The notes: generated from the sequence alone by a model not told the origin. A DNA stretch of 64,000 nucleotides from Clostridiaceae bacterium (GCA_014380625.1 JACMJL010000338.1:1-64000), one strand, 5' to 3'; shown: positions 53,580-63,202, numbered from the stretch's first letter. Numbers and translations: made by a program.

Positions 53580-55901
53580 ATGGAAAGTAATATTAAAATT
53601 CTTCCTTTGATTCCGTTAAGAGGGATAACTATATTTCCGTATATGGTACTTCATTTTGATGTTGGTCGTGAAAAGTCTGTAGTTGCGCTTGAAAACGCAA
53701 TGTTGAATGGTCAAGAGATTTTTCTGGTTTCTCAAAAGGATCCTAAAGTAGAAGAACCTGAGAAAGAAGATATTTTTAATATAGGAACAATATGTAGTGT
53801 TAAACAAATCCTGAAATTACCCGGAGATACTGTTAGATTATTAGTTGAGGGTGAACATAGAGGGCAAATAGTAAACTACATAGATGGTGAGGAATTCTTT
53901 AAGGCAGAAATTAGAATCTTAGACGATAAGGAATCAATTAAGGATAATAAGTCGGAGGCATTAATTAGAACAGTAAAAGAATCTTTTAATCAGTATATGA
54001 AGCTTTCTGGAAGTGTACCAGCAGAGGCTTTAGTTTCTTTGGACGATTTAGATGAACAAGGAAGGCTTGCGGATGTGGTATGTTCATATTTATTACTTAA
54101 ACAAGAGAAGAAGCAAGAACTTCTTGAAGCCTATGATGTAGCAGAAAGATTGAATAGTATTCTTTTAATTTTAGTTAGTGAAATTGATATTCTTAAAATT
54201 GAAAGAAAGATTGGTACAAAGGTAAAAAATAAGATTGATAAAATGCAAAAGGAATATTATCTTAGAGAACAAATAAAAGCTATCCAAGAAGAATTAGGCG
54301 AAGACGATGAAGATAAGAGAGAAATTAATAAGTATAAGCTTAAGATTAATAAAGCTAAGCTCCCTAAAGAAATTAAAGAGAAGGCACTTTATGAATTAGA
54401 TAGACTTAAAAATACCGGAAGCTACTCCGCTGAAGGTGGCTTAATAAGATCTTACATGGATTGGATTTTAGATTTACCTTGGAATTATACTACGGAAGAT
54501 AATATGGATGTAAAGGTAGCCAGAGAAATACTTGAAAAAGAACATTATGGTTTAGAAGATGTTAAAGACAGAATTATTGAATACTTAGCTGTGAAAAATA
54601 TGAGTAATACTTTAAAGGGACCTATATTATGTTTAGTTGGTCCTCCTGGTGTTGGCAAAACCTCTATTGCAAGGTCAATAGCAAATTCTTTAAATAGGAA
54701 TTTTGTTAGAATGTCACTTGGTGGAGTTAGAGATGAAGCAGAAATCAGGGGCCATAGAAAAACCTATATTGGGGCAATACCTGGAAGAATAATTTATGGA
54801 ATGAAGCAGGCGAAGTCTAAAAACCCACTTTTCTTATTGGATGAGATAGATAAGATGAGTAATGAATTTAGAGGTGACCCAGCAGATGCACTACTAGAGG
54901 TATTAGATAGTGAACAAAACAGTACTTTTAGAGATCATTATCTTGAACTTGACTTTGATTTATCAAAGGTGTTGTTTATTACAACCGCAAATTCATTGGA
55001 AACTATACCGAGACCACTAATGGATAGAATGGAAGTAATAGAGATTTCAGGATATACCACTGAAGAAAAATTAAATATTTCTAAAACACATCTTATTCCA
55101 AAACAGTTAAAAGAGAATGGAATAAATGATAATAATAAGGTATCTTTTTCAGATTCAGCAATAAATTCCTTAATAGAAAATTATACAAAGGAGTCAGGCG
55201 TTAGAGGTCTTGAAAGAAAAATTGCTTCAGTAATTAGAAAAGCTATTACTGAAATAGTTGAAAAGGACAAGAAATCCATTTTAGTAACTATAAATCATGT
55301 AAAAAAATACATAGGTCCATTTATCTTTACCTATGATAAGGTAGTCAAAACTGATAAAGTTGGAGTAGTTATGGGAATGGCATGGACAGGATATGGTGGA
55401 GATACTCTACCAATTGAAGTAAGCGTTATGAAGGGCACAGGTAAGCTAGAACTTACTGGTCAACTTGGAGATGTAATGAAAGAGTCTGCAAAGGCAGGAT
55501 ATAGTTACGTTAGAGCCAACGCAGAAAAATATAGCATTAATGCAGATTTTTATAAAGATAAAGATTTACATATACATGTTCCAGAGGGTGCAGTACCGAA
55601 GGATGGACCGTCAGCTGGGGTAACTATGATTACAGCAATGGTCTCTGCTCTAACTGGGAAAAAAGTAAGACACAATGTGGCTATGACAGGAGAAATAACA
55701 CTTACTGGAAGAGTATTACCCATTGGTGGGTTAAAGGAAAAATGTCTTGCAGCATATAGAGCAGGAATCGATACAATAATTGTGCCTAAGGAAAATGAAA
55801 AAGATGTTATTAAAATACCAAATACGGTTAAGGGTAAGATGAATTTTATTTATGCTGATCAAATTGATACAGTATTGCAGAATTCTATTATTGACTATTA
55901 A
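53580..55901 (+). CDS. lon: ATP-dependent protease Lon
   Basis: 773 residues. N-terminal LON substrate domain (LPLIPLRGITIFPYMVLHFDVGR), central coiled coil, AAA domain with Walker A GPPGVGKTSIA and Walker B LFLLDEIDKM, and protease domain with Ser in PKDGPSAGVTM near residue 674 and Lys in LPIGGLKEKCLAA near residue 717. Cytoplasmic quality control. ATG behind AGGAGGGG. 18 bases before engB. Confidence 0.97.
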   Translation: MESNIKILPLIPLRGITIFPYMVLHFDVGREKSVVALENAMLNGQEIFLVSQKDPKVEEPEKEDIFNIGTICSVKQILKLPGDTVRLLVEGEHRGQIVNYIDGEEFFKAEIRILDDKESIKDNKSEALIRTVKESFNQYMKLSGSVPAEALVSLDDLDEQGRLADVVCSYLLLKQEKKQELLEAYDVAERLNSILLILVSEIDILKIERKIGTKVKNKIDKMQKEYYLREQIKAIQEELGEDDEDKREINKYKLKINKAKLPKEIKEKALYELDRLKNTGSYSAEGGLIRSYMDWILDLPWNYTTEDNMDVKVAREILEKEHYGLEDVKDRIIEYLAVKNMSNTLKGPILCLVGPPGVGKTSIARSIANSLNRNFVRMSLGGVRDEAEIRGHRKTYIGAIPGRIIYGMKQAKSKNPLFLLDEIDKMSNEFRGDPADALLEVLDSEQNSTFRDHYLELDFDLSKVLFITTANSLETIPRPLMDRMEVIEISGYTTEEKLNISKTHLIPKQLKENGINDNNKVSFSDSAINSLIENYTKESGVRGLERKIASVIRKAITEIVEKDKKSILVTINHVKKYIGPFIFTYDKVVKTDKVGVVMGMAWTGYGGDTLPIEVSVMKGTGKLELTGQLGDVMKESAKAGYSYVRANAEKYSINADFYKDKDLHIHVPEGAVPKDGPSAGVTMITAMVSALTGKKVRHNVAMTGEITLTGRVLPIGGLKEKCLAAYRAGIDTIIVPKENEKDVIKIPNTVKGKMNFIYADQIDTVLQNSIIDY

Positions 55902-55919
55902 AACCTAGGGAGATGGACT

Positions 55920-56522
55920 ATGGAAATAAAACAATCAGATTTTATAATTTCTGCTGTAGCAGCAAGTCAATATCCAAAGGATGACTTTCCGGAGGTTGCC
56001 TTTGTTGGAAAATCAAATGTGGGCAAGTCCTCACTGATCAATGCACTAACTAATAGGAAGAAGCTTGCAAAAGTAAGTGGTACGCCAGGTAAAACCAGAC
56101 TAGTTAACTTCTTCTTGATAAATAAAGGTGTCTACTTTGTGGATCTTCCTGGTTACGGCTATGCTAAGATTTCTAGAGAACAACAAAAGACCTGGGGTAA
56201 GATGATCGAATCTTATCTACAGGGGAGAAGAACTTTGAGAAAGTTTGTACTACTGGTAGATTCAAGGCATAAACCAACTGAGGACGATATTATAATGCAC
56301 AACTGGATTAAACATTATGGCGTAGAATGTATTGTTGTTGCTACTAAAGTAGATAAACTTACAAAGATGGAAATTGCTAAGAGTAAAAAATTAATTAAAG
56401 AAACTTTAGATTTTGAACCTAATGATAAACTTGTTTATATTTCATCTTCAAAAAAAGTTGGTATGCAGGAACTTGTTGATACTATTTTTGATGAATTAAT
56501 AAATATGGAGAATCAAAGGTAA
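55920..56522 (+). CDS. engB: ribosome biogenesis GTPase EngB/YsxC
   Basis: 200 residues. G1 [15 protein letters not shown]2 [13 protein letters not shown]3 DLPGYG, G4 TKVDKL and G5-like SSSKK are all present. Needed for large ribosomal subunit assembly in relatives. It follows lon closely, as often in Firmicutes, and ends before a terminator. Confidence 0.97.
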   Translation: MEIKQSDFIISAVAASQYPKDDFPEVAFVGKSNVGKSSLINALTNRKKLAKVSGTPGKTRLVNFFLINKGVYFVDLPGYGYAKISREQQKTWGKMIESYLQGRRTLRKFVLLVDSRHKPTEDDIIMHNWIKHYGVECIVVATKVDKLTKMEIAKSKKLIKETLDFEPNDKLVYISSSKKVGMQELVDTIFDELINMENQR

Positions 56523-56542
56523 TTTTTAATGTGTATATTTAA

Positions 56543-56575
56543 AGAAGCAGGAGTTATTCTGCTTCTATTTTCTAT
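56543..56575 (+). terminator. intrinsic terminator after engB
   Basis: AGAAGCAG and CTGCTTCT with an 8-base loop, followed by ATTTTCTATTT. Confidence 0.8.
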
Positions 56576-56603
56576 TTAAATAAATTAATGAGAAGGTGAT
56601 ATT

Positions 56604-57302
56604 ATGATCAAAATTATTATTAATTATGGGATTTTTTTAATAATGTATATTGTTCCGCTTATAGTTTTTATATTTTATAGTTTGAAAAACAGTTTAAATA
56701 GGAGTTTAATAGTTGTAGTGAGTAGCATATACTTGTTATTAAGTTTAACTTTTTCTAAAGTATCCTATAACTTATTTCCATTTATGATGGTGATATATGT
56801 CATAATATTAATTAGTAAAAAGGAAAAGGGTATATTTGACACTAAAGGGTTTAATATTTTAAAAGCATTCAAATATGCCATTTTCTCATATTTTATTTCA
56901 TCGATTATTTCCTTTATTTATATAATAATTCTAATAGGTCTAAATTTCAAAATTAGTGACCAGAAAATTATAAATAAAATGTTAGATTTACCTATTAACA
57001 AATTTATTATTATGGTTCCAATTATTATTTTATTTGCACCAGTTGTTGAAGAATTTGTGTTTCGGTGGTTTTTATATAATAAGTTTTTAAAAAAATATAT
57101 TGGTATTTACTGGGGTGCTATATTGAGCAGTGCATTTTTTTCCGTAGTACATTTTAATTTAAAATCCTTTGCTGTTATAATGACCTTAGGATTTATTAAC
57201 TGTTGGTTAATAAATAATAAAGGTTACTGGTATGCAGTTTTTAATCATGTTTTTTTTAACTGTGTTTCAGTAATAATTTTATTGTTAAATAAATTTACAT
57301 AA
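56604..57302 (+). CDS. CPBP-family intramembrane glutamic endopeptidase
   Basis: 232 residues and about seven TM helices. Catalytic motifs: VVEEFVFRWF (EExxxR) near residue 150, FFSVVHF (FxxxH) near residue 180 and FNHVFFN (HxxxN) near residue 214. Relatives process prenylated proteins or confer bacteriocin immunity; substrate here unknown. ATG behind GAAGGTG. Monocistronic between a terminator and the convergent bactofilin gene. Confidence 0.88.
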   Translation: MIKIIINYGIFLIMYIVPLIVFIFYSLKNSLNRSLIVVVSSIYLLLSLTFSKVSYNLFPFMMVIYVIILISKKEKGIFDTKGFNILKAFKYAIFSYFISSIISFIYIIILIGLNFKISDQKIINKMLDLPINKFIIMVPIIILFAPVVEEFVFRWFLYNKFLKKYIGIYWGAILSSAFFSVVHFNLKSFAVIMTLGFINCWLINNKGYWYAVFNHVFFNCVSVIILLLNKFT

Positions 57303-57327
57303 TAAATACTTACAGAGTATAGCAAGT

Positions 57328-57699
57328 TTAGAAATCCATTGAGGGTATTTCATTTTTACTTAACATGACGCATTTTCCGTCGAATACTCCTCCATCATTG
57401 ATTCGAAGATTTTTTACACAAATATCTCCAGTTACAGAAGCAGAGCTCTCAATAGTAAGGGTTCCTTGACAGCTTAAATTGCCCTCAACTTTTCCTCCTA
57501 TAATTGCATTAAAGCAAGTGATGTTTCCTTTGCAAAAGGAAGTCTCGGAGGTCTCAACATCATCTTGCCATCGAATAGTTCCTTCTATAGTACCGTCTAT
57601 CCTTAAAAGCCCGCATCCACTTAGTCCACCGGTGATGGTACAATGTTCTCCTATAAGAGTCTCTATTCGGTTTGAATTTTTTTCTTTTTCATTAAACAT
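57328..57699 (-). CDS. bactofilin family cytoskeletal protein
   Basis: 123 residues. Right-handed beta-helix repeats of the DUF583/bactofilin domain: ITGGLSGCGLLRIDGTIEGTI, FNAIIGGKVEGNLSCQGTLTIESSASVTGDICVKNL. Such proteins polymerise without nucleotide and scaffold envelope processes. Several internal cysteines are less usual. The ribosome site is weak (CAGGTTAAGTT) and a long, structured leader precedes it. Confidence 0.9.
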   Translation of the reverse strand: MFNEKEKNSNRIETLIGEHCTITGGLSGCGLLRIDGTIEGTIRWQDDVETSETSFCKGNITCFNAIIGGKVEGNLSCQGTLTIESSASVTGDICVKNLRINDGGVFDGKCVMLSKNEIPSMDF

Positions 57700-57705
57700 A
57701 ACTTA

Positions 57706-57960
57706 ACCTGGTTTCTAAAATCGTAACAAACCGATTTTTCACATTATTCATGCGGTAGCATCACAGGATTCAACTACTTAGGTTAATACTTGCGTATTAA
57801 AACTCCGCAAACTTTCGTAAGCCTTGAATACATGTAGTAATCAAGTACAACAGAGTTAAAGCTGTTAGCTCTCCCTATAAAAAGTAATTTAGTACATGCC
57901 CGACTTTCACTATGTGTCTTTGCGACATATTTACTTTTCACTTATAGTATTATCCTACAT
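57706..57960 (-). ncRNA. candidate structured leader RNA upstream of the bactofilin gene
   Basis: No ORF. On the minus strand there are a TATGT/ACATA stem (57911-57929), a long-range CATGTA/TACATG pairing (57893-57898 with 57831-57836) around an AGAG/CTCT stem, a TTAATAC-GCAA-GTATTAA tetraloop hairpin (57783-57800) and an AAAATCG/CGATTTT hairpin (57717-57738) just before the gene. GC content is above the local background. I could not fit it to a riboswitch class I know. Confidence 0.4.
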
Positions 57961-58232
57961 ATTGTTTTTTATTCAAAATTTACCACAGAAACCAGTTTAA
58001 CCTCCTTTCGATTTATAATTATTTATTCTGTATTGTTACTGTTTATTTAATCAGTTGTTACCTCCTAAAATTAATAAATTTAAAATATAATAGAAAAAAT
58101 TGAATAAAAAAAATTTATTGGTCAATACTATTAATGTAATCGGAGAATTAAATCTCCATTGTGTAGAAGGCAGGTTGAAACCTATCTTTTATACTAAACC
58201 CCCCATCCCCCTTGGGACCGTAATTGGTCCCT
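57961..58232. other. intergenic stretch without a gene
   Basis: Two perfect AGGAGGT-like sites on the minus strand (58009-58014 and 58062-58067) are followed by stop codons rather than ORFs. GGAGA/TCTCC (58142-58157) and GGGACC/GGTCCC (58214-58231) hairpins lie near the end of the minus-strand gene at 58233; the last is a plausible weak terminator. Confidence 0.45.
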
Positions 58233-59177
58233 TTAATTCGTTTCAGTTGAAATAGCGTAGATTTTATAATAATTAATTCCATCATTCTTTAAAGTCGCCT
58301 TAAGAGAAAGGTTGATTTTACATGTTTTAACTATGGAACTATCATTATTTGAAGTAGTCTTAAAGTTTAATATCCACTTAACTTCAGTTACATCACCATC
58401 CATATTCCACTTTGTATCCATAAATAATCCATCTTGAAAAGCATATGCAGAATTATTTCCAGCCAATTTTCCTAAAATCGATAAATCACTTCCCGATATA
58501 CCAGGAAAGAATATGTTTGAAGGTTTATATGGTTCGCTATATGGGAAATCTTGTACATATTTAATAAAACTTAAAATAGTATCATTTCCTAAGAAAGTAT
58601 CTTTGAAATTAAAGTTAAAGTTGTGTAGGTCATTATTAATAAGTACATAATTAGATTGTGATATTTTAGCATTGGATATATTTTCAGAAATTATCTTTGG
58701 TGTTTTATTATTCTTGCAATCCATAAAACCAATTATATTATTTGAAGAAGAAAAAACATTTTTGAAATCATTGTTATTCCAAACAAATACATGTTGAATT
58801 GAAGTGCCTTTTTCTTGAGATTGAATAAATATTTCAGGAACTTTATCTCGATTAACATCCAATAAAGTTACTTTCATAGGCCAGAATGGAGAATAGGTAC
58901 CTATAGAATTAAGTTTAATATTAGGTTTTAGGTAGAGACTAGTATTTTTCGTGTTAACTTGAACAAAATATTTATCATTATTTGTGTTTATGTATAGAAT
59001 ATCCTCTACTCCATCACCAGTTAAATCAGCTTTTATAGTTTTATTATCTGTGATAGTACTAAAGGTAGTAGTAGATTTTTTTGTATATAGCAATATAGTT
59101 AATAGAATAAGTATTATTATTGCTAGCATTGTATAGTATATGTTTTTTTTCTTTAGAAAAATTATTTTTAATTTCAT
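58233..59177 (-). CDS. hypothetical membrane-anchored protein with FG-GAP/VCBS-like repeats
   Basis: 314 residues from ATG 59177 behind AGGAGGTG. A TM helix near residues 14-32 anchors it with the bulk outside. Two calcium-loop-like repeats, KADLTGDGVEDILYI and LLDVNRDKVPEIFIQ, are typical of FG-GAP/VCBS blades, each starting a beta segment. The C-terminal domain is unassigned. Possibly a surface or envelope sensor; no enzyme motif. Confidence 0.72.
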   Translation of the reverse strand: MKLKIIFLKKKNIYYTMLAIIILILLTILLYTKKSTTTFSTITDNKTIKADLTGDGVEDILYINTNNDKYFVQVNTKNTSLYLKPNIKLNSIGTYSPFWPMKVTLLDVNRDKVPEIFIQSQEKGTSIQHVFVWNNNDFKNVFSSSNNIIGFMDCKNNKTPKIISENISNAKISQSNYVLINNDLHNFNFNFKDTFLGNDTILSFIKYVQDFPYSEPYKPSNIFFPGISGSDLSILGKLAGNNSAYAFQDGLFMDTKWNMDGDVTEVKWILNFKTTSNNDSSIVKTCKINLSLKATLKNDGINYYKIYAISTETN

Positions 59178-59251
59178 ATATTTCACCTCCTATTAATTAT
59201 ATGTTCAAAACAGGAGATTATTATAAAAAAAAATAGGCTCTAAGGCCTATC

Positions 59252-59671
59252 TTAAGATTTTTTATTTTTACAATCCATGCAAATACCATAAAAATATACT
59301 TGATTTGCAAGAACTTCAAAACTAGTGTAATCTTTAACTTTTTCATTTAAATCTGTAATGCATATACCATCAATGTCTTCAACTTTATTGCATTCAAGAC
59401 ATTGAATATGAGGGTGAACACAAATGTTTCCATCATAACGAAAATTACCTTCACCTACATTAATTTCCTGAACTAACTGTACTTCAACTAAAGTTTTTAA
59501 AGCTTTATAAACAGTAGCTAAACTCATTGTAGGATAATCCGTTTGCAAAGCCTTGTACACTATCTCCGCTGAAGGATGATCTTTAGTTGACATTAAATAT
59601 CGATACACAGCTATCCTTTGCGGTGTAAGCTTTAATTTCTTTTCTTTAAAAATACTTGTTATTGTATCCAT
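59252..59671 (-). CDS. perR: Fur-family regulator, PerR type
   Basis: 139 residues from ATG 59671 behind AAAGGATGG (track start is 9 bases earlier). Winged helix (LTPQRIAVYRYLM, MSLATVYKALKTL). The regulatory metal ligands His in DHPSAE, Asp in FRYDGN, His-x-His in HPHIQC and Asp in VEDID follow PerR, and structural zinc cysteines are CLEC and CMDC. PerR senses peroxide by histidine oxidation and represses oxidative defence genes. An AT-rich palindrome lies just upstream. Confidence 0.88.
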   Translation of the reverse strand: MDTITSIFKEKKLKLTPQRIAVYRYLMSTKDHPSAEIVYKALQTDYPTMSLATVYKALKTLVEVQLVQEINVGEGNFRYDGNICVHPHIQCLECNKVEDIDGICITDLNEKVKDYTSFEVLANQVYFYGICMDCKNKKS

Positions 59672-59703
59672 ATACACCATCCTTTTAATTAACTAAGCAT
59701 ATT

Positions 59704-59724
59704 ATATAATAATTTTTATTATAT
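59704..59724. promoter_or_regulatory. Per-box-like palindrome upstream of perR
   Basis: ATATAATAA-TTT-TTATTATAT, perfect 9-bp arms, 33-53 bases before the start. Resembles the TTATAATnATTATAA Per box, consistent with autoregulation. Confidence 0.5.
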
Positions 59725-59898
59725 GTCAATTGTTATCCGTAAATTACATAACCAATTATTATTAGTATTAATTTAATACTTTTATAGTTTTTTTATGAAT
59801 AATTTCTCTTGATTCAGATAAAGTATTTAAATATTCTTCAATATAGTGTAAAATAAAATTTGTACTTAAAGTCATAATTAAGAAGAAGGTGTTATTTA

Positions 59899-60918
59899 TT
59901 GTTTAAAAATAAGAAAAGAGAATTCTCTTGGAGAATATTAATTATTTTTATTGTTTTTCAAATAGTTTTTACAGGTTTTTCAACCATTCTAGTTGTATTT
60001 TATGGACCATTTAGCAATTTGAAAAGGCTTGTGGTTGGAACTGCGATGTCAAGTTATTCACATAAATATATTGCAACTGTATTTCTTTCAGATAAAAAAA
60101 TAGAAAGTATTATTCATCCTAAAACTGAAGTTATAAAGAATAATGAGATACAAGCTAATAATGAAGAGGATGCTCAGCAAGAGATTGATGATATTGTTGT
60201 TTCTAAAAAATTAGATAATAGTGTGGAACGCTTTGACATCGATGGAGGAAAATATAAAGGATATGTTATTATAGTAAATGATCCAACAAGAATTAAGGTA
60301 GGTAGTAGCAAGTATCTTGGATCAATAGGTCAAACTACAAAAGAAATTGCAGAAGAGAATGGTGCTATTGCAGCTATTAATGGGGGAGGTTTCATGGACA
60401 CTGCTTCGGGAGGAAAACTTTGGGTAGGTACAGGGGCCTCTCCTACAGGGGTGGTTATGTCAGCAGGAAAAGTCATTTATAATGATTCAAGTAATGAAAC
60501 AAAACAAAGTATAATGGGATTTACTAAGGACGGAAAACTCATAGTAGGATTGCATACAACTAATGAGTTGCAAAAGTTGGGTGTAATGGAAGCATTATCT
60601 TTTGGACCAGGAATAATAGTAAATGGGAAAAATCAAATTCAAGGTGATGGAGGGCAAGGAATAACAGCTAGAACTGCTATAGGGCAGAAGAAAACAGGAG
60701 AAGTTATTCTTTTAGTGTTAGATGGGAGGCGTTTGAATATGCCGGGAGCTACATTAAAGGACGTTCAAAATGTAATGGCTAAATATGATGCATACAACGC
60801 TATTAATTTAGATGGTGGTTCATCTACTACAATGTATTATGATGGAGATGTAATAAATAATCCATGTAATCCTTTTGGAGAGAGATCTATAGCTACTGCA
60901 GTTTATGTTAGTCCATAA
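59899..60918 (+). CDS. phosphodiester glycosidase family protein (NAGPA-like)
   Basis: 339 residues. One TM helix near residues 12-32 anchors it outside. From about residue 120 the NAGPA/DUF2233 domain is clear: AAINGGGFMD, GVVMSAGKVIYND, LSFGPGIIVNGK, GITARTAIGQ, LLVLDGRR and NAINLDGGSSTTMYYDG. Relatives remove sugars attached through phosphodiesters or act in exopolysaccharide metabolism. Start is TTG 59899 behind AAGGTG. The two following paralogues are close downstream. Confidence 0.9.
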   Translation: MFKNKKREFSWRILIIFIVFQIVFTGFSTILVVFYGPFSNLKRLVVGTAMSSYSHKYIATVFLSDKKIESIIHPKTEVIKNNEIQANNEEDAQQEIDDIVVSKKLDNSVERFDIDGGKYKGYVIIVNDPTRIKVGSSKYLGSIGQTTKEIAEENGAIAAINGGGFMDTASGGKLWVGTGASPTGVVMSAGKVIYNDSSNETKQSIMGFTKDGKLIVGLHTTNELQKLGVMEALSFGPGIIVNGKNQIQGDGGQGITARTAIGQKKTGEVILLVLDGRRLNMPGATLKDVQNVMAKYDAYNAINLDGGSSTTMYYDGDVINNPCNPFGERSIATAVYVSP

Positions 60919-60931
60919 AGGAGTTGAAGTA

Positions 60932-61981
60932 ATGAAGACATACAAAAGAATAGTAATATGGATTTTAATTTCAGTATCTATTCAAGTAATAGGATTATTC
61001 TACTTGGATAAATACTACTTTGCTGAAAGCTCTGAAATAAAAAGTACAAAGTTAGTTGTACCACCTAAAAAAATAATTAAAGCTGTTGATATAAAAGTAG
61101 ATTCCAGTGCAAAACAAACTCAAATGTCTAACGATGGAAAATATTTATCTTATTATGATAATGATAAACTAAAAGTCGTAGATACTGTTACTGGATCAGT
61201 AAATACAGTTAAGATTCCAGATGGTGTATCACTATCCTTTTATAAATGGCTACCAGATAGAAATCGAATTATTTTGGCTGAAAAAATGAAAAAAAACCAA
61301 ATTAATATAATAAAATTCTATTATTATGATGTTTCAAAAAATATTACTGAGGAAGTAAGAAATGATGCTAAAAATCAAGAAATATTTTTTGAACTAAAAA
61401 ATGAAAAATCAGAAATTGAAGATATTGAGCTTTCTCCGTTAACAAATGTAATGTATGTTAAAGTGCTAAATCCTGGAAGGAGAAATGTAATTTATAGATT
61501 AAATATTATGGCTGACATAAATAAACTTGATCTAAAAGTATACTCTGTGGGTAAAATGCAAATCTCATATACTGAGGATGAACTTTATTTTGAAGACTTG
61601 TTATACAAGAAAATTAGGAATTCAGAAGGGAAAGAAGTAAAGATACCTGAAATGAAAAGTCCATCCATAGTTGGATCTGATAGTAAAAATAATATCTATA
61701 TTGCTGATGTTAAAGATGGGTTAGTTAACAAAATATATTGGGGAATATATAAGGGAAATACAACTACATGGACTTCAAAAGAACTGGTGGTTCCTGTGAA
61801 TGTGAAAAATATATATATATCACTAGGTGGCAAAATATATGTTAATGATGCCTTAAATGCTGTTGTTACAGAATTATTATCTGGAAATCAGACTAAATAT
61901 ACTGGTGTTTTGCAAAGTATTTATACTAAAGGAATTGCTACTATAGAAGAAGGAAAATTAGTTAAAACTTCATTTAAATAG
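60932..61981 (+). CDS. membrane-anchored beta-propeller-like protein, tandem copy 1
   Basis: 349 residues from ATG 60932 behind AAAGGAGTTG, 13 bases after the glycosidase-like gene. TM helix at residues 8-25 (IWILISVSIQVIGLFYL) followed by DKYYF. The outer part has repeated beta segments (KYLSYYDNDKLKVVDTVTGSV, SLSFYKWLPDRNRIILAEKM, IVGSDSKNNIYIADV) like propeller blades. Copy 2 follows and aligns along its whole length. No catalytic motif. Confidence 0.82.
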   Translation: MKTYKRIVIWILISVSIQVIGLFYLDKYYFAESSEIKSTKLVVPPKKIIKAVDIKVDSSAKQTQMSNDGKYLSYYDNDKLKVVDTVTGSVNTVKIPDGVSLSFYKWLPDRNRIILAEKMKKNQINIIKFYYYDVSKNITEEVRNDAKNQEIFFELKNEKSEIEDIELSPLTNVMYVKVLNPGRRNVIYRLNIMADINKLDLKVYSVGKMQISYTEDELYFEDLLYKKIRNSEGKEVKIPEMKSPSIVGSDSKNNIYIADVKDGLVNKIYWGIYKGNTTTWTSKELVVPVNVKNIYISLGGKIYVNDALNAVVTELLSGNQTKYTGVLQSIYTKGIATIEEGKLVKTSFK

Positions 61982-62039
61982 AAATTATCTAATTATTATA
62001 GTGATTGAGAATTAATATTAAAGCTATGTAGGAGGAATT

Positions 62040-63086
62040 ATGAAGTTAATAAAGAAGGTTATGATTTTAATTATACTAGCAATTATAATTCAAGGCTCAA
62101 TGTTATTATTTTTAGATAAGTATTACTTTGAAGTTGACGCTAAGGTAAGTGTGCCTGCGTCTACTAAGACCGTAGGAAAATCAGTATTAATCAAAGTAGG
62201 TGAAAAATCAAAAGACTTTAAAGTTTCTTATGATGGAATGTATTTATCATTTTTTGATGGAAACCAATTAAATGTGGTGAATACCGTTTTGGGAACCATT
62301 CAAAAAATTAAAATTGAGGAGAATTCAACAATTTCTTTTTATAAATGGCTTTCTGATAATAACAAAATTGTTTATGCTCAGAAAGTTCAAAGTAAAAAGG
62401 GTGAGATAACTAAATTTTTTTATTATGATGTTAAGAATAATAATTCTGAAGAAGTAAGAGGGGAAAATACAAATGGTTCTATAGTTATTGAGGATTCTAG
62501 CCCTAATTTGCGCGTTTCAGATATATTATTATCCACTATTTCAAATGTAATGTATGCTAAACTTACAAGTACATCGGGACAAAGTTTAATCTATAAATCA
62601 GAAAATATGAATTCTATGAAAAAGACTCAAATACCTATGTCTTTACTTGGTAATATTCAACTTACACCTGGAGATGGAATGTTATATTATGAGGATATAA
62701 GTGCTAAAAAGATTAAAAATATTCTGGGCAACCCTATAGACATTCCCAAAGTAGAAAATCCTATAATTTTAGGGACAGATAGTGCTAATAATATTTATAT
62801 TGGTAATGTCATTAATTCTAAAATATCTCAACTATATTGGGGAATTCTAAAGGGTAATTCAAGTAGTTTTACTACTAAAGAATTAAAATCACCTACATAC
62901 ATGAAGAACATTTACATAACATTACAAGGTAAAATATATATAAATGATGGATTAAAGGGAGTAGTTACAGAATTAAATTCTGATATGGAAACATCATATA
63001 CTGGTGTATTTAAATCTATTTATGATAAGGGAATTATTTCTATTGATGAAGAAAAGGTTGTGAAGACTCTATTTAAAGGCGCCTAA
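62040..63086 (+). CDS. membrane-anchored beta-propeller-like protein, tandem copy 2
   Basis: 348 residues, almost the same length as copy 1, with matching segments in order: LDKYYFEVDAK, GMYLSFFDGNQLNVVNTVLGTI, ISFYKWLSDNNKIVYAQKV, FFYYDVKNNNSEEVRGE, ILGTDSANNIYIGNV, LYWGILKGNSSSFTTKEL. ATG behind GGAGGAATT, 58 bases after copy 1. Likely part of an envelope complex with the glycosidase-like protein (inference from operon order). Confidence 0.82.
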   Translation: MKLIKKVMILIILAIIIQGSMLLFLDKYYFEVDAKVSVPASTKTVGKSVLIKVGEKSKDFKVSYDGMYLSFFDGNQLNVVNTVLGTIQKIKIEENSTISFYKWLSDNNKIVYAQKVQSKKGEITKFFYYDVKNNNSEEVRGENTNGSIVIEDSSPNLRVSDILLSTISNVMYAKLTSTSGQSLIYKSENMNSMKKTQIPMSLLGNIQLTPGDGMLYYEDISAKKIKNILGNPIDIPKVENPIILGTDSANNIYIGNVINSKISQLYWGILKGNSSSFTTKELKSPTYMKNIYITLQGKIYINDGLKGVVTELNSDMETSYTGVFKSIYDKGIISIDEEKVVKTLFKGA

Positions 63087-63172
63087 GATAATGGCTTACT
63101 TCGTTTTTATCAACAAATATAAACGTTAACTTAAGAAAATTTTAAGCTGAGGTAAGTTTTTAAATTGTATGA

Positions 63173-63202
63173 TATAATAGTCTTTACTAGCGTAAATTTA
63201 CG
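63173..63202 (+). promoter_or_regulatory. -10 box and palindrome upstream of the M50-like gene
   Basis: TATAAT (63173-63178) has only a poor -35. A perfect 12-base palindrome CGTAAATTTACG (63191-63202) lies at the expected transcript start and could be an operator. Confidence 0.4.

Noticed and set aside
57706-57960. c-di-GMP-I riboswitch upstream of the bactofilin gene
   Set aside because: CGCAAAG and GAAAG fragments occur, but the order and the receptor-helix sequence of the class do not fit.
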